Source: Arthrobacter terricola (GTDB lineage: Bacteria; Actinomycetota; Actinomycetes; Actinomycetales; Micrococcaceae). Taken from it: DNA of 64,000 nt. The translations under genes and the position numbers were made by a program. Positions within the stretch are counted from its first letter, which is position 1; each line of letters starts with the position of its first letter. The notes under the pieces were generated by a model, which searched no databases, had not been told where the DNA came from, and saw nothing but the letters and a program-made list of their open reading frames with translations. The stretch spans positions 1 to 64,000 of the forward strand of contig NZ_SMRU01000007.1 of NCBI RefSeq assembly GCF_004354015.1. The letters run 5' to 3'. This document shows positions 51,198-60,930 of this stretch, in pieces.

Positions 51198-51665
51198 CTA
51201 GGAGTTCTTTTGCGTCGCGGCGGTGGAGAGTGAGTTCAAGCCCTTTTCGAAGTCGCCGCCCACCATCTTGTCCATGTTCATGAAGAGCGCGAAGAGCTTG
51301 CCGATGCCCTTGTTCTCGCCCGTCATGGTCCACGTGACGCGGGTCCCGGAGCCTTCGGGGACGAACGTGAATTCGGTGGGGTTGACCGCCTTCATCGGTT
51401 TGGTGAATTCAAGGCGGATGTTGATCTTGCCGGGCTGGTCCGAACCGACGATTTCCATGTTGCCGCTACCGGCTTTGTTGTTTCCGTGCCAGGCGTACTT
51501 TGCCCCGACGCCGGACTGGTTTCCTGAGTAGCTCCGGTTCATCGTGGGGTCGACCGCCTCCCAAGGCGACCATTTGGTCCACTCGTGGAAGTCGTTGACG
51601 AGCGGGAAGATGTCCGAAGGGGCGGCCGGGATCAGGGCGTTGCGAGTGACTGTGAAGGGTGCCAT
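51198..51665 (-). CDS. SRPBCC-family protein
   Basis: A 155-residue START/Bet v1-like protein: ALIPAAPSDIFPLVNDFHEW, TKWSPWEAVDPTM, and FTFVPEGSGTRVTWTMTGEN are typical of polyketide-cyclase-like family members. The ATG at 51665 is preceded by TACCAT with exactly six nucleotides between, suggesting a leaderless mRNA; no SD is present. Ligand unknown. Confidence 0.83.
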   Translation of the reverse strand: MAPFTVTRNALIPAAPSDIFPLVNDFHEWTKWSPWEAVDPTMNRSYSGNQSGVGAKYAWHGNNKAGSGNMEIVGSDQPGKINIRLEFTKPMKAVNPTEFTFVPEGSGTRVTWTMTGENKGIGKLFALFMNMDKMVGGDFEKGLNSLSTAATQKNS

Positions 51666-51772
51666 GGGGATATGGTACGGCGGTTTGTGGCGATCGTGGG
51701 CCCGGGTTGCGTGGCGCATCCCGTCGGCTTTGCCGGGTTGCTTCACGCCGCCCGGACCCGTGTTCGACGGCG

Positions 51773-52111
51773 CTACATGCCGGGGATATCGAAGGCTTCG
51801 TACACGTGGATGGTTGCTTCAGGCGACATGAGGAAGTGCGGGTGGCCCTCGAGGAGCTTCAACGCGCCGTCCATGTCTTCGGCTTGGAGGACCGAGTATC
51901 CGCCGACGCCCGTTTCGGCATCGGAGACCCCGGAGTTCCCGACGACCTTACCGCCGCCCAAGGGTGTGCCGAGGTCGACAAGCCCGTCGCCGGCCTTCGC
52001 CGCCCAGTCCATCCAAAGCTTCATTCCTTCCGCTGCGGCCTCGGGTGAATTGCTGTCCATCATCGATTCGGCCGATTGCGGTGCCTTGTAGAGAATAACG
52101 AACTTCTTCAT
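51773..52111 (-). CDS. YCII-related domain protein
   Basis: A 112-residue protein of the YCII/DGPF family: MKKFVILYKAPQSAESMM, LVDLGTPLGGGKVV, GGYSVLQAEDMDGALKLLEG, HPHF. The His-Asp pair resembles the YciI putative active site. The ATG at 52111 has AAAGGA seven nucleotides upstream. Family function is unclear. Confidence 0.85.
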   Translation of the reverse strand: MKKFVILYKAPQSAESMMDSNSPEAAAEGMKLWMDWAAKAGDGLVDLGTPLGGGKVVGNSGVSDAETGVGGYSVLQAEDMDGALKLLEGHPHFLMSPEATIHVYEAFDIPGM

Positions 52112-52294
52112 TGCGCGTCCTTTTCCCTCATACTCCCTTGTTGCCGAACGGATCTCCGCCCGGTCAGAACCGATCCTAGGATCAATGTCCGCAAAGGGCG
52201 AGCGGGTTGTCCACATAGCGTTTTCCACATACGCAGCCCATGCTATGGACAGCAGTTTCGCCGTCGGCAAACATTGAGCGGGAGAGGCTATGAG

Positions 52295-52325
52295 TCAAAG
52301 TTGAGCGTAGTAGACTCAACTTTGA
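52295..52325. promoter_or_regulatory. HAIR element (HspR operator) upstream of clpB
   Basis: TCAAAGTTGAG-N9-CTCAACTTTGA, perfect 11-bp arms. The core TTGAG-N9-CTCAA matches the HspR-binding HAIR consensus (CTTGAGT-N7-ACTCAAG). TTGAGC at 52301 and GAAAAT 17 bp later could be the promoter, so HspR binding would block it. Confidence 0.85.
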
Positions 52326-52358
52326 AAATGCGGTTTTCTTCCCGAAGGGAGCTCTTCC

Positions 52359-55028
52359 ATGGACGTCAAATTCACCACCAAGAGCCAGGAGGCACTTTCC
52401 GCGGCGGCCATGAACGCCTCCACCGCGGGAAACCCCCAGCTCGAACCCGCCCACCTCCTCAAGGCGCTCATGGACCAGCGCGAAGGGGTCGCCGTCGCGC
52501 TTTTGCGCGCTACGGGCGCGGACCCGGATGCCGTGAGCGTCCAAGCCAGTTCGGCAATCAAGGCCTTGCCGTCGTCGTCAGGCAGTTCGGTCCAGCAAGC
52601 ACAGCTTTCCCGCCCCTCCATGCAGGCTATCCAGGCCGCGCAGAACGAGGCCGAGAAACTCGGCGACTCCTTCGTTTCCACCGAGCACCTCCTCTTGGGC
52701 TTGTCGGCCGGAAGCGACGCTGTGGGAAAACTCCTGCGCGACGCCGGCGCCTCCCATGAGGCACTCCTCGCCGCCTTGCCGGGTGTCCGCGGTGATCGGA
52801 AAGTCACCTCGCAGGACCCGGAGAACACTTTCCAGGCCTTGGAGAAGTTCGGTACCGACCTCACCGCCGTGGCACGTTCCGGCAAGCTTGACCCCGTGAT
52901 TGGCCGGGACAGTGAAATCCGGCGCGTGGTCCAGGTCTTGAGCCGCCGGACCAAGAACAATCCCGTGCTGATTGGTGAGCCGGGAGTCGGCAAGACTGCC
53001 GTCGTCGAGGGCCTCGCCCAGCGCATGGTGGCCGGTGACGTTCCGGAGAGTCTTCGGGGCAAGACCCTGATCGCCCTGGACCTCGCCTCCATGGTGGCCG
53101 GCGCCAAATACCGCGGTGAATTCGAGGAACGCCTCAAAGCCGTGCTGGAGGAGATCAAGAACTCCAACGGCCAGATCGTCACCTTCATCGACGAGCTGCA
53201 CACCGTGGTTGGCGCCGGTGCCACCGGTGAGAGCGCCATGGACGCCGGCAACATGCTGAAGCCGATGTTGGCCCGTGGCGAACTGCGCCTCATCGGTGCC
53301 ACCACGCTGGACGAGTACCGCGAGAACATTGAGAAGGACCCCGCCCTGGAACGCCGTTTCCAGCAGGTCTATGTGGGCGAACCGAGCGTCGAGGACACCA
53401 TCGGCATCCTCCGCGGGCTCAAGGAGCGTTACGAGGCCCATCACAAGGTAGCCATCGCGGACTCCGCCTTGGTGGCTGCCGCCACCCTCTCCAACCGCTA
53501 CATCTCCGGCCGCCAGTTGCCGGACAAGGCGATCGACCTCGTCGACGAGGCCGCATCCAGGCTGCGCATGGAAATCGATTCCGCTCCCGAGGAAATCGAC
53601 CAGCTCCGGCGCGCGGTGGACCGGCTCACCATGGAGGAGTTGGCCCTTGCCCGCGAGACCGACGCCGCCTCGGTAGAGCGCCTCGCGGCTCTCCGGGCAG
53701 ACAAAGCGGACAAAAAGGAAACCCTCGCTGCGCTGAACGCCCGTTGGGAAGCCGAAAAGGCCGGGCTCAACCGGGTCGGCGACCTCAAAGCGAAGATTGA
53801 CGAGTTGCGCTCGGCCGCCGAAAAGTACCAGCGCGAAGGCGATCTCGAAGCCGCTTCGCGCATCCTCTACGGCGAGCTGCCCGCCTTGGAACGCGAGCTC
53901 AGCGCGGCAGCCGAGGAAGAATCCGCGCGGGAAGCGCGCGGTGAAGCCAAACCGGCCCCCATGGTCGCGGAAGAAGTCACGGCGGACGATATCGCTGAAG
54001 TCATCTCGGCCTGGACCGGCATTCCGGCCGGCCGCATGCTGCAGGGTGAATCCCAGAAGCTGCTGCATATGGAAGAAGAGCTCGGCAAGCGGCTCATCGG
54101 CCAATCCAAGGCGGTGTCGGCAGTTTCCGATGCCGTCCGCCGTGCCCGTGCCGGGATCAGCGACCCCAACCGACCCACGGGATCGTTCCTGTTTCTTGGC
54201 CCAACCGGCGTCGGAAAGACGGAACTGGCGAAAGCCCTCGCCGATTTCCTCTTCGACGACGAACGCGCCATGGTGCGGATTGACATGTCCGAATACGGGG
54301 AGAAGCACTCCGTGGCGAGGCTTGTCGGGGCTCCTCCCGGATACGTCGGCTACGAGGAAGGAGGGCAGCTTACGGAAGCGGTGCGTCGCCGTCCGTACTC
54401 GGTGGTACTTCTGGACGAAGTGGAGAAGGCGCACCCTGAGGTGTTCGACATCCTCCTGCAGGTGCTCGACGACGGCCGCCTCACCGACGGCCAGGGCCGC
54501 ACCGTGGACTTCCGGAACACCATCCTGGTCCTGACCTCGAACCACGGCAGCCAATTCCTGGTTGATCCGACGCTGGATGCCGCCGCGAAACGAAATGCCG
54601 TCATGGCGGTGGTCAATTCTTCCTTCAAGCCGGAGTTCCTCAACAGGCTCGACGAGATTGTCCTGTTCGACCCGCTCAGCGTGGATGAACTCGCCAGGAT
54701 CGTCGAGCTGCATGTGGCCGAGCTGACCAAGCGCTTGCACGACCGCAGGCTTAGCCTCGAAGTCAGCGACGGCGCCCGTGCCTGGCTCGCGATGTCCGGC
54801 TACGATCCCGCATATGGTGCCCGCCCGCTGCGCAGGCTGGTCCAGCGCGAAATCGGCGACCGCTTGGCCAAGGAAATCCTCGCCGGGCACATCAGCGATG
54901 GGGACACCGTGCTGGTGGACACAGCCGCCGACGTCGATGAACTCACCATTGAAGGCCTGGAAGCCCTGGTGGGTCCCGACGGCGGAGCCCCTGCCGGAGC
55001 GGGGCTGGTCGTACGCCGGAAGGAGTAA
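52359..55028 (+). CDS. clpB: ATP-dependent disaggregase ClpB
   Basis: Hsp100 chaperone of 889 aa that rescues aggregated proteins with DnaK. The N-domain is residues 1-150 ([19 protein letters not shown]). AAA-1 has GEPGVGKT and [13 protein letters not shown]. The coiled-coil M-domain (~410-530) has [15 protein letters not shown], and AAA-2 has [15 protein letters not shown] with [14 protein letters not shown]. The sensor region reads LTSNHGSQF where LTSNLGSQ is usual. A perfect HAIR element precedes it, so heat-shock control by HspR is expected. Confidence 0.96.
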   Translation: MDVKFTTKSQEALSAAAMNASTAGNPQLEPAHLLKALMDQREGVAVALLRATGADPDAVSVQASSAIKALPSSSGSSVQQAQLSRPSMQAIQAAQNEAEKLGDSFVSTEHLLLGLSAGSDAVGKLLRDAGASHEALLAALPGVRGDRKVTSQDPENTFQALEKFGTDLTAVARSGKLDPVIGRDSEIRRVVQVLSRRTKNNPVLIGEPGVGKTAVVEGLAQRMVAGDVPESLRGKTLIALDLASMVAGAKYRGEFEERLKAVLEEIKNSNGQIVTFIDELHTVVGAGATGESAMDAGNMLKPMLARGELRLIGATTLDEYRENIEKDPALERRFQQVYVGEPSVEDTIGILRGLKERYEAHHKVAIADSALVAAATLSNRYISGRQLPDKAIDLVDEAASRLRMEIDSAPEEIDQLRRAVDRLTMEELALARETDAASVERLAALRADKADKKETLAALNARWEAEKAGLNRVGDLKAKIDELRSAAEKYQREGDLEAASRILYGELPALERELSAAAEEESAREARGEAKPAPMVAEEVTADDIAEVISAWTGIPAGRMLQGESQKLLHMEEELGKRLIGQSKAVSAVSDAVRRARAGISDPNRPTGSFLFLGPTGVGKTELAKALADFLFDDERAMVRIDMSEYGEKHSVARLVGAPPGYVGYEEGGQLTEAVRRRPYSVVLLDEVEKAHPEVFDILLQVLDDGRLTDGQGRTVDFRNTILVLTSNHGSQFLVDPTLDAAAKRNAVMAVVNSSFKPEFLNRLDEIVLFDPLSVDELARIVELHVAELTKRLHDRRLSLEVSDGARAWLAMSGYDPAYGARPLRRLVQREIGDRLAKEILAGHISDGDTVLVDTAADVDELTIEGLEALVGPDGGAPAGAGLVVRRKE

Positions 55029-55069
55029 GCCCAGGAAGCTAAGCCCCAGCGGCGGTCGCCGGGAGGCCG

Positions 55070-55765
55070 CTACTGCTGCAGTACCGACTCCTTGAGCGTG
55101 TTACCTGAGTCCACGACGATGAAGCAGTCCACCCGGCGATCGCCCTTATCCCAACTGGTGGAACTCGGGTACACATTCTGCTGGAGAAGTTTGTAATTCG
55201 TGGATGCTTCGTTAAGCACGAGGTTGCGGCAGACCTCGCGGCCCTTTTCCTTCAAGGCGTCGGATCCGGGGAAGGAGTCGTCGGCGTTGTACCGGTAAAC
55301 GGCGCCCAGTTGGGCGGAATGGGGTGTGTTGCATTCAACTACCCGGCCCTGGCTGGCGTTGGAGTCGAAGTCGGAGAAACAGTCACCTTGTTGGTAGTCC
55401 CTCGCCTGTATGTCCGCCGGAAGGGGGCCGCGGCTGGCCGAGGCCAGGGGCGCAGGGGTGGACTCGGCGGCGGGGTAGTTGGCGAGGATGCCCAGGAGGA
55501 TCCAGATCAGGATGCCAATCAGGACCAGCACGCCGAATACGATGCCGCCGATGATGAGCCTCTGCCGGGTAATCAGGTCCAACGTGCTGCGCACAGGCAA
55601 GGCCCTGCGGCGGGACCTGCCACCGTCCGCAAGGGATTCGTCGGGCGCAACATCGTCCGGGTAGGTGACCGGCGTCCGGGAATCCCCGATCCCTGCTGCG
55701 GGTCCAAGCGACGACTGATCGCCACCGGCACCGTGGTTGCCCGGAAGGGTGTTGTCCTGGCCCAT
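55070..55765 (-). CDS. Septum-formation-family-like membrane protein
   Basis: A 231-residue protein with a soluble acidic/Gly-rich N-terminus, one transmembrane helix near residues 70-95 (LIIGGIVFGVLVLIGILIWI), then an extracytoplasmic domain. That domain resembles the actinobacterial septum-formation family: GDCFSDF, VVECNTPHSAQLGAVYR, EVCRNLV and VDCFIV, with four cysteines likely forming two disulfides. ATG 55765 (MGQDNTLPG) is preferred over a TTG 11 codons upstream. It converges on clpB. Confidence 0.7.
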   Translation of the reverse strand: MGQDNTLPGNHGAGGDQSSLGPAAGIGDSRTPVTYPDDVAPDESLADGGRSRRRALPVRSTLDLITRQRLIIGGIVFGVLVLIGILIWILLGILANYPAAESTPAPLASASRGPLPADIQARDYQQGDCFSDFDSNASQGRVVECNTPHSAQLGAVYRYNADDSFPGSDALKEKGREVCRNLVLNEASTNYKLLQQNVYPSSTSWDKGDRRVDCFIVVDSGNTLKESVLQQ

Positions 55766-55998
55766 GTCTGAATGTGCCCTTTCGTGCGTTTTGCCCAAAT
55801 ATTAGGCGACTCTACCCAAGATTTTCATGAGGATGCCGCCATCCGCGACTCGTGACGCTGCTTTCGATGAGTCATGTGGCACGCAGATGCTCGAGAAAGC
55901 ATGTAATCTAGACATACGACAAATTGACCAAACATTCCGGGGCCTCACCGATCGCCAAGGTGACCACCTCCGGTCCAAGTACAAAAGGGGGTCACGCC

Positions 55999-56232
55999 AT
56001 GGGGCGCGGCCGTCAAAAGGCAAAAGCTACCAAGCAGGCTCGGGACATCAAGTACTACTCCCCGAACACTGACTACTCGGCTCTTCAGCGTGAGCTGACG
56101 AGCCCATCAAGTCGTGCGACGAGCCGATTTGCGGATGATCCGCCGGAGCCGGACTACTCGGCATACGAGGACAAGTACGCACAGGACTTGGAAGACGATG
56201 ACGACGAGGTAGATTCCCGCCGTATCGGATAG
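55999..56232 (+). CDS. DUF3073 domain protein
   Basis: A 77-residue protein starting MGRGRQKAKATKQARDIKYY and SPNTDYSALQRELT, the conserved DUF3073 sequence, with an acidic C-terminus (AQDLEDDDDEVDSRR). The basic N-terminus and acidic tail suggest nucleic-acid or ribosome association, but function is unknown. AAAGGGG lies about eight nucleotides upstream of the ATG. Common in actinobacteria. Confidence 0.92.
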   Translation: MGRGRQKAKATKQARDIKYYSPNTDYSALQRELTSPSSRATSRFADDPPEPDYSAYEDKYAQDLEDDDDEVDSRRIG

Positions 56233-56333
56233 CCGTCGCAACCCTCAGGTGTCGCTAGGCACCAAGTTGCGTACCGCCGTCGTACATTAACAAGGTCATG
56301 TGGCAATTTGCCATGCCTCCTCGAAACGATCAA

Positions 56334-56372
56334 GCCCGCTGGGCGCGCCGCGATGTGGCGTGCCCAGCGGGC
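56334..56372. terminator. Bidirectional terminator between DUF3073 and GntR genes
   Basis: GCCCGCTGGGC and GCCCAGCGGGC are perfect 11-bp arms with a partly paired interior. It is followed by CGTCTTCG on the plus strand and preceded by AAACGATCAA. It lies between two convergent genes. Confidence 0.65.
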
Positions 56373-56395
56373 CGTCTTCGTTGCTGTTTCGAAGG

Positions 56396-57031
56396 TCAGT
56401 CCTTTTCGTGGCACAAATCCAGTAGCGGGATCAGGGTTTCGAGGTCGCTTGTGCGAGCCGCCGCAAGGATCTTCCGATGATCGTTCGCCACGCGCTCAAG
56501 TTTGGCGTCGTCCAACGGATATGAGCGGCTGATTAGTCGCTGAACAGGGTTGTCCCACACTGATTCGAGGGTCTTAAGCAGGAATCCGTTGGTTGCCGGC
56601 GCCGCGAGTCCCAAATGGAAAGCCCTAGTGGCGGTGAAGAGCTCCTCCGGGTCGGCGCTTGCTGCCCCTTCCGCGATGAGCAGCTCCAGCCGCGCAAGCT
56701 GAAGGTTCGTGTACTTGGCCTCGCATTGCCTGATGGCCATGACTTCCAGCGCCTTGCGTACCTCGTAGACTTCCTCAACGGCTGAGCGCGTCAACGTTGT
56801 GGCAAAATAGCCAGCCCCGGGCACCAACGTGGCTAATCCTTCGTGGACCAACCTATTCAGGGCATCGCGGACCGGAGTGCGGGAAACACCGTACTCCTCC
56901 GCTAGCTGTTCCTGGACGAGCGGAGCCCCGGGTTCCACCACTCCGTTGACTATCTCATCGCTGATTCTGTCGTAGACGTGCTCGCTCAGCGGCCTCATCT
57001 TCTTGGCTGCCTGCGCGGCCATACGCCTCAT
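56396..57031 (-). CDS. GntR-family (FCD) transcriptional regulator
   Basis: A 211-residue regulator. The winged HTH has VYDRISDEIVNGVVEPGAPL, EQLAEEYGVSRTPVRDALNR and LVHEGLATLVPGAGYFATTL, followed by an FCD domain (VRKALEVMAIRQCEAKYTNL; VANDHRKILAAARTSD). It is divergent from the deacylase-ABC transporter operon. A 24-bp dyad with a GTATAC centre, typical for this family, sits between them. It therefore likely represses that operon until its ligand is present. Confidence 0.9.
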   Translation of the reverse strand: MRRMAAQAAKKMRPLSEHVYDRISDEIVNGVVEPGAPLVQEQLAEEYGVSRTPVRDALNRLVHEGLATLVPGAGYFATTLTRSAVEEVYEVRKALEVMAIRQCEAKYTNLQLARLELLIAEGAASADPEELFTATRAFHLGLAAPATNGFLLKTLESVWDNPVQRLISRSYPLDDAKLERVANDHRKILAAARTSDLETLIPLLDLCHEKD

Positions 57032-57079
57032 CCCCTTTTCGTCTCAAAACTCGTTCAATCCTACGTGCTTTACATCACA

Positions 57080-57103
57080 GGATTCACTGTATACGGTGAA
57101 TCC
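57080..57103. promoter_or_regulatory. GntR operator upstream of the deacylase operon
   Basis: GGATTCAC-T-GTATAC-G-GTGAATCC: perfect 8-bp outer arms and a palindromic GTATAC centre, with one mismatched pair. It lies in the 105-bp divergent region between the GntR and deacylase genes. Confidence 0.7.
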
Positions 57104-57136
57104 AATCCTACCAACCCCACCGACGAAAGTTGCGCT

Positions 57137-58198
57137 ATGAGCCTGCACATTCCACGCATACCCGGCATTGACTTTGCCGCGAATGGCAAACAGCTGGGCT
57201 ACCTGGAGATCGAGCATTCGGACAACGAAAATGACGCCGCCGTCATCCCTTCGCCGATCGCGGTCATAAGCGGGGGCGACGGGCCAACGGTGCTCCTCGT
57301 GGCCGGCACGCACGGCGACGAGTATGAAGGCCAGGTCCTGCTCCAAGAGCTCATCCGCTCGCTGAATCCGGACGAGGTGAGCGGGAGGTTGATCATCCTG
57401 CCTGCCCTCAATATCACCGCCGTCCGGGAAGGAAGCCGGGTTTCTACTGTGGACCGGGTCAATCTCAACCGCGCGCTCCCGGGCCGCGCGGACGGCGGAC
57501 CGACGCAGCAGATTGCCTCCATCGTTGCCGAAGAGCTCATACCCATGGCGGACTTTGTCATGGACATCCATTCAGGAGGCATTGCGTCCGAATATGTTCC
57601 GTCCGCGTTCGTCTATCAGGGGCCGACGCCGGAACTATGGGCCGAGAAAAGGGCGGCTGTTGCGGCGTTCAATGCCCCATACTCCGTGGTGGTGAAGCCG
57701 ATGCTGAAGGCAGGCTCCATCAGCGGCGCAGCAGACCGCGCGGGCGTGCCGATGATTTCCACCGAACTTGGCGGCGGAGGAACGGTTTCCCTGCCGATTC
57801 TGAAGAGGGCCCGGCGCGGGCTTCGTGCCTTGCTTGGCCACTGGGGAGTCCTGAAGGACGCTGCCGCCGCCCAGGGTGCCCATGCCGCCGGCATCCCCGG
57901 CGATGCGGAACCGATCCAGTGGATTGAGCTCGTCCCGCAATCGCCGGTCAACTCCACCATGGCCGGCCTCTTTGAACCCGTGGTCGAGCTTGGCCAGCAT
58001 GTCAGGGCCGGCGACCTTGTGGCCAGGGTTCACGCGGTTGAAGAGCTCGACAGGCCCTCAAAAGACTTTTTCGCACCTATCGACGGCGTGGTCGCAATCG
58101 TTCGGCGTCCCACGCGCGTCAATGTCGGCACCACCATGGTCAACATCGCCGTTGACCACGGAACAACTCCTGTGGAAGGCAATCATGAACCGTCCTAA
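57137..58198 (+). CDS. Succinylglutamate desuccinylase/aspartoacylase-family deacylase (DoeB-like)
   Basis: A 353-residue zinc carboxypeptidase-fold (M14-like) N-deacylase. Zinc ligands are His59 and Glu62 in GTHGDEYEG and His145 in DIHSGG. VDRVNLNRALPGRADGG matches the substrate-binding block. A C-terminal beta domain with lipoyl-like sequence (FEPVVELGQHVRAGDLVARV) is typical of the DoeB/EutE subgroup, which deacetylates N-acetyl-diaminobutyrate in ectoine catabolism. Other N-acyl amino acids are possible. The ATG at 57137 begins the conserved region. Its 3' end overlaps the binding-protein gene by 14 bp. Confidence 0.85.
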   Translation: MSLHIPRIPGIDFAANGKQLGYLEIEHSDNENDAAVIPSPIAVISGGDGPTVLLVAGTHGDEYEGQVLLQELIRSLNPDEVSGRLIILPALNITAVREGSRVSTVDRVNLNRALPGRADGGPTQQIASIVAEELIPMADFVMDIHSGGIASEYVPSAFVYQGPTPELWAEKRAAVAAFNAPYSVVVKPMLKAGSISGAADRAGVPMISTELGGGGTVSLPILKRARRGLRALLGHWGVLKDAAAAQGAHAAGIPGDAEPIQWIELVPQSPVNSTMAGLFEPVVELGQHVRAGDLVARVHAVEELDRPSKDFFAPIDGVVAIVRRPTRVNVGTTMVNIAVDHGTTPVEGNHEPS

Positions 58199-59129
58199 GT
58201 ACATTACCTTCGGCGCCCTCCTGCTGGTTGCCGCCGTCGGGCTCAGTGGCTGTACCACTGCTTCGCTCGACGCCGGCAAGGAAGCTGCGGCCGCTTCGAC
58301 TCCCGGCAAGGACGCCGTGATTCCTGCCGCAGCGTTCAATCAGGCAGCCGCGAACCTGTTGCCCTCGAATATCAAGTCCAAGGGCACCCTTGTGGTGGGA
58401 ACGGATCCCACCTTCGCACCGTATGAGTTCTACGCGGCGGACAGCAAGACGGTTGTCGGCTGGGACGCGGATTTCGCCAAAGCCTTGGGCGAGACCTTGG
58501 GGCTTCAGGTCAAGATGGTCCCCGCGACCTTTGACACCATCCTTCCAGGCGTGAGCTCGAACAAGTACGACGTCGGTATCTCGGGCTTCAACGTCACGGC
58601 GGAGCGGAAGATGAACGCGGACTTCGCCGCTTACCAAAACAGCGGCTCGGGCCTCGCGGTAAAGGCGGGCAACCCCAAGAAGCTGGCATTGGACGCACTG
58701 AAGCTGTGCGGTACCAAGGTGGGAGGCGAGAAGGGGACCACGCAGGGGATCGAGACCCTTCCGGCGTTTTCCAAGCAGTGCGTTGACGCCGGCAAAGAGC
58801 CGATCGACATTCAGCTGTTTCCCTCCCAGGACGAGGCCAACCTGGCACTCATTTCGGGCCGCGTGGACAGCGTCCTCTCAGGTTTGGTCGCCATGAGCTA
58901 CGCCAGCAAGCTCTCAGGCGGAGCGTTCGAACTCGCGAGTAACGACGACTTTGAGCCGACCGCCGTGGGTGTCGCCATGCCAAAGGGCTCGGCGCTCACC
59001 AAGCCGATCGTCGCGGCGGTCAAGGCGCTGATCGCAGGCGAAACCTATAAGGCAATCAACGCCAAGTACGGCATTCCGGATTCAGTGACCATCGATGCCA
59101 ATGCCGTGGATGCGAGTGCCGCGAAATGA
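58185..59129 (+). CDS. ABC transporter substrate-binding lipoprotein (polar amino-acid type)
   Basis: Family 3 solute-binding protein, 314 aa, with a lipobox at Cys23 (AAVGLSGC). The mature fold begins GTLVVGTDPTFAPYEFYA, with FDTILPGVSSNKYDVGISGF in the second strand. It is paralogous to the binding protein at 22.2 kb, sharing the N-terminal spacer layout (ANLLPSNIKSKG against VELLPASVKASK). GGAAGG is five to six nucleotides before the ATG. It supplies the permease and ATPase that follow. Confidence 0.92.
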   Translation: MNRPKYITFGALLLVAAVGLSGCTTASLDAGKEAAAASTPGKDAVIPAAAFNQAAANLLPSNIKSKGTLVVGTDPTFAPYEFYAADSKTVVGWDADFAKALGETLGLQVKMVPATFDTILPGVSSNKYDVGISGFNVTAERKMNADFAAYQNSGSGLAVKAGNPKKLALDALKLCGTKVGGEKGTTQGIETLPAFSKQCVDAGKEPIDIQLFPSQDEANLALISGRVDSVLSGLVAMSYASKLSGGAFELASNDDFEPTAVGVAMPKGSALTKPIVAAVKALIAGETYKAINAKYGIPDSVTIDANAVDASAAK

Positions 59130-60061
59130 GCAGCGTCGTGAGCGTCCCCGAGACTGGAACAACTTCCCGCGAACAGTTCACCGTAGTGCCGGCCAGGCAC
59201 CCGTGGCGGTGGGTGGCTGGTATTGCGGTAGCCGCCGTCGTGATCATGCTGCTCATTTCGGCGGTGAGCAACCCCAGGTTCGGTTGGGACAAAGTTTCCC
59301 TGTATTTCCGTGATGTCGCGATCGTCGACGGGATCGGCATCACCCTGTTCCTGACGGTCGTTTGCATGGCGGCGGGCGTGATGCTGGGAGTGGTGCTTGC
59401 GGTCATGCAGCTATCCGCAAATCCCGTGGTCAAGGCGTCGGCGAGTGCTTATGTGACGATTTTCCGGGGCACCCCGGTCCTCGTCCAATTGTTGTTTTGG
59501 TTCAATTTGTCGGCTCTGTATCCGGAGATCACGTTCGGTATTCCAGGGGTCAATTTGGACGCCAACCAAATCATCACCCCGCTCGCGGCGGCGATCCTCG
59601 GCCTGGGACTCAATGAGGCCGCTTACATGTCCGAGATCGTGCGAGCCGGCATCCAATCGATCGACCAGGGCCAAGCGGAAGCTGCGGGCGCACTCGGCAT
59701 GTCCAGGATCCAGACGCTCACGCGGGTGATCCTCCCGCAGGCCATGCGGGTCATCATCCCGCCGACGGGCAACGAGTTCATCGGCATGCTCAAGATGACG
59801 TCGCTGGTCAGTGTGCTCGCGGTTCCCGAACTCCTATATTCGGCCCAAATCATCTACTCGAAGAATCTGCAGGTCATTCCCCTCCTGCTGGTTGCAAGCA
59901 TTTGGTACATCATCGTCACCACGGTGTTCACGGTGGGCCAAGGTTACCTGGAACGCCATTTCGCGCGTGGCACCTCCCGCTCCACCCCGCCGACCCTGGC
60001 AGAACGTGTACGCAAGTTCTTCGCCGTTCATTCCGCGCAAGGCCTGGGAAAGGGCAAGTAG
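59126..60061 (+). CDS. ABC transporter permease (polar amino-acid type)
   Basis: HisMQ-type permease of 311 aa. It has [40 protein letters not shown], and the EAA loop [20 protein letters not shown]. One hydrophobic segment near the N-terminus ([19 protein letters not shown]) precedes the core. ATG overlaps the previous stop (ATGA). Close paralogue of the permease at 23.2 kb. Confidence 0.92.
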   Translation: MSSVVSVPETGTTSREQFTVVPARHPWRWVAGIAVAAVVIMLLISAVSNPRFGWDKVSLYFRDVAIVDGIGITLFLTVVCMAAGVMLGVVLAVMQLSANPVVKASASAYVTIFRGTPVLVQLLFWFNLSALYPEITFGIPGVNLDANQIITPLAAAILGLGLNEAAYMSEIVRAGIQSIDQGQAEAAGALGMSRIQTLTRVILPQAMRVIIPPTGNEFIGMLKMTSLVSVLAVPELLYSAQIIYSKNLQVIPLLLVASIWYIIVTTVFTVGQGYLERHFARGTSRSTPPTLAERVRKFFAVHSAQGLGKGK

Positions 60062-60063
60062 CC

Positions 60064-60867
60064 ATGACAATCGACACAACCATGCCCCCGGCAGCGCCGA
60101 TCGAACCGCTTCCGCTGGTGCGCGCGCACGGCGTCCGGAAAAGTTTCGGGGAGAACGAAGTCCTCAAGGGCATCGACTTGGAGGTGAGAAGCGGTGAAGT
60201 GGTGTGCCTGATCGGGGCTTCCGGTTCCGGCAAGAGCACGTTCCTCCGATGTGTGAACCACTTGGAAAAGATCGACGGCGGCCTGGTGTGGGTGGGGGAG
60301 AGGGCGGTGGGCTACCGGATCAAAGGCGACAAGCTCCACGAACAGTCCCACAATGAAATCTGTGCCGACCGCACCGATATCGGCATGGTCTTCCAACACT
60401 TCAACCTTTTCCCGCACATGACGGTGCTGGAGAACCTCATGGAAGCCCCGCTGAGGGTGCTGAAACAGCGCAAAGCGGAGGTCCGCCGTCGGGCATTGGA
60501 CCTGCTGGAGAAGGTGGGCCTGTCCGCGAAGGCGGACGCTTATCCGCGGCATCTCTCTGGCGGGCAGCAGCAACGCGTGGCGATCGCCCGGGCCCTGTGC
60601 ATGCAGCCGAAGCTCATGCTCTTCGACGAACCGACGTCGGCGCTTGATCCGGAGCTTGTGGGCGAGGTCCTCCGGGTCATGAAGGATCTTGCCCGGACGG
60701 GAATGACCATGATCGTTGTGACGCACGAGATGGGCTTCGCCCGGGACGTGGCGGATCGCGTGGTGTTCATGCACGGCGGACGAATCATCGAGGAAGGTCC
60801 GGCTGAGGAAGTCATCGGCAATCCGCAGCATGAGCGGACCAGGGCGTTCTTGTCGGCTGTATTGTAG
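60064..60867 (+). CDS. ABC transporter ATP-binding protein (polar amino-acid type)
   Basis: A 267-residue ATPase with Walker [10 protein letters not shown]-loop [12 protein letters not shown], signature [15 protein letters not shown], Walker [14 protein letters not shown], and [16 protein letters not shown]. It shares the pre-Q-loop insertion ([13 protein letters not shown]) with the ATPase at 24.1 kb, so both transporters belong to one subfamily. It starts two bases after the permease stop. Confidence 0.93.
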   Translation: MTIDTTMPPAAPIEPLPLVRAHGVRKSFGENEVLKGIDLEVRSGEVVCLIGASGSGKSTFLRCVNHLEKIDGGLVWVGERAVGYRIKGDKLHEQSHNEICADRTDIGMVFQHFNLFPHMTVLENLMEAPLRVLKQRKAEVRRRALDLLEKVGLSAKADAYPRHLSGGQQQRVAIARALCMQPKLMLFDEPTSALDPELVGEVLRVMKDLARTGMTMIVVTHEMGFARDVADRVVFMHGGRIIEEGPAEEVIGNPQHERTRAFLSAVL

Positions 60868-60893
60868 GCCTCAGCGGTGGTGTAAAGCGGGCG

Positions 60894-60929
60894 TTGACTT
60901 AATGCGTTAGTCACGGCTAACGTATTAAG
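60894..60929 (+). promoter_or_regulatory. Promoter and ArsR operator
   Basis: CTTAATGCGTTAG-N6-CTAACGTATTAAG (60898-60929), 13-bp arms with one mismatch. TTGACT at 60894 and TAACGT at 60918 form a -35/-10 pair, the latter seven nucleotides before the ATG, giving a leaderless transcript. The dyad covers the whole promoter, so binding should repress. Confidence 0.7.
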
Positions 60930-60930
60930 C

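Noticed and set aside
57137..60867. A complete ectoine degradation cluster
   Set aside because: Only a DoeB-like deacylase and a generic importer are present; the other ectoine catabolic genes are not in the window.
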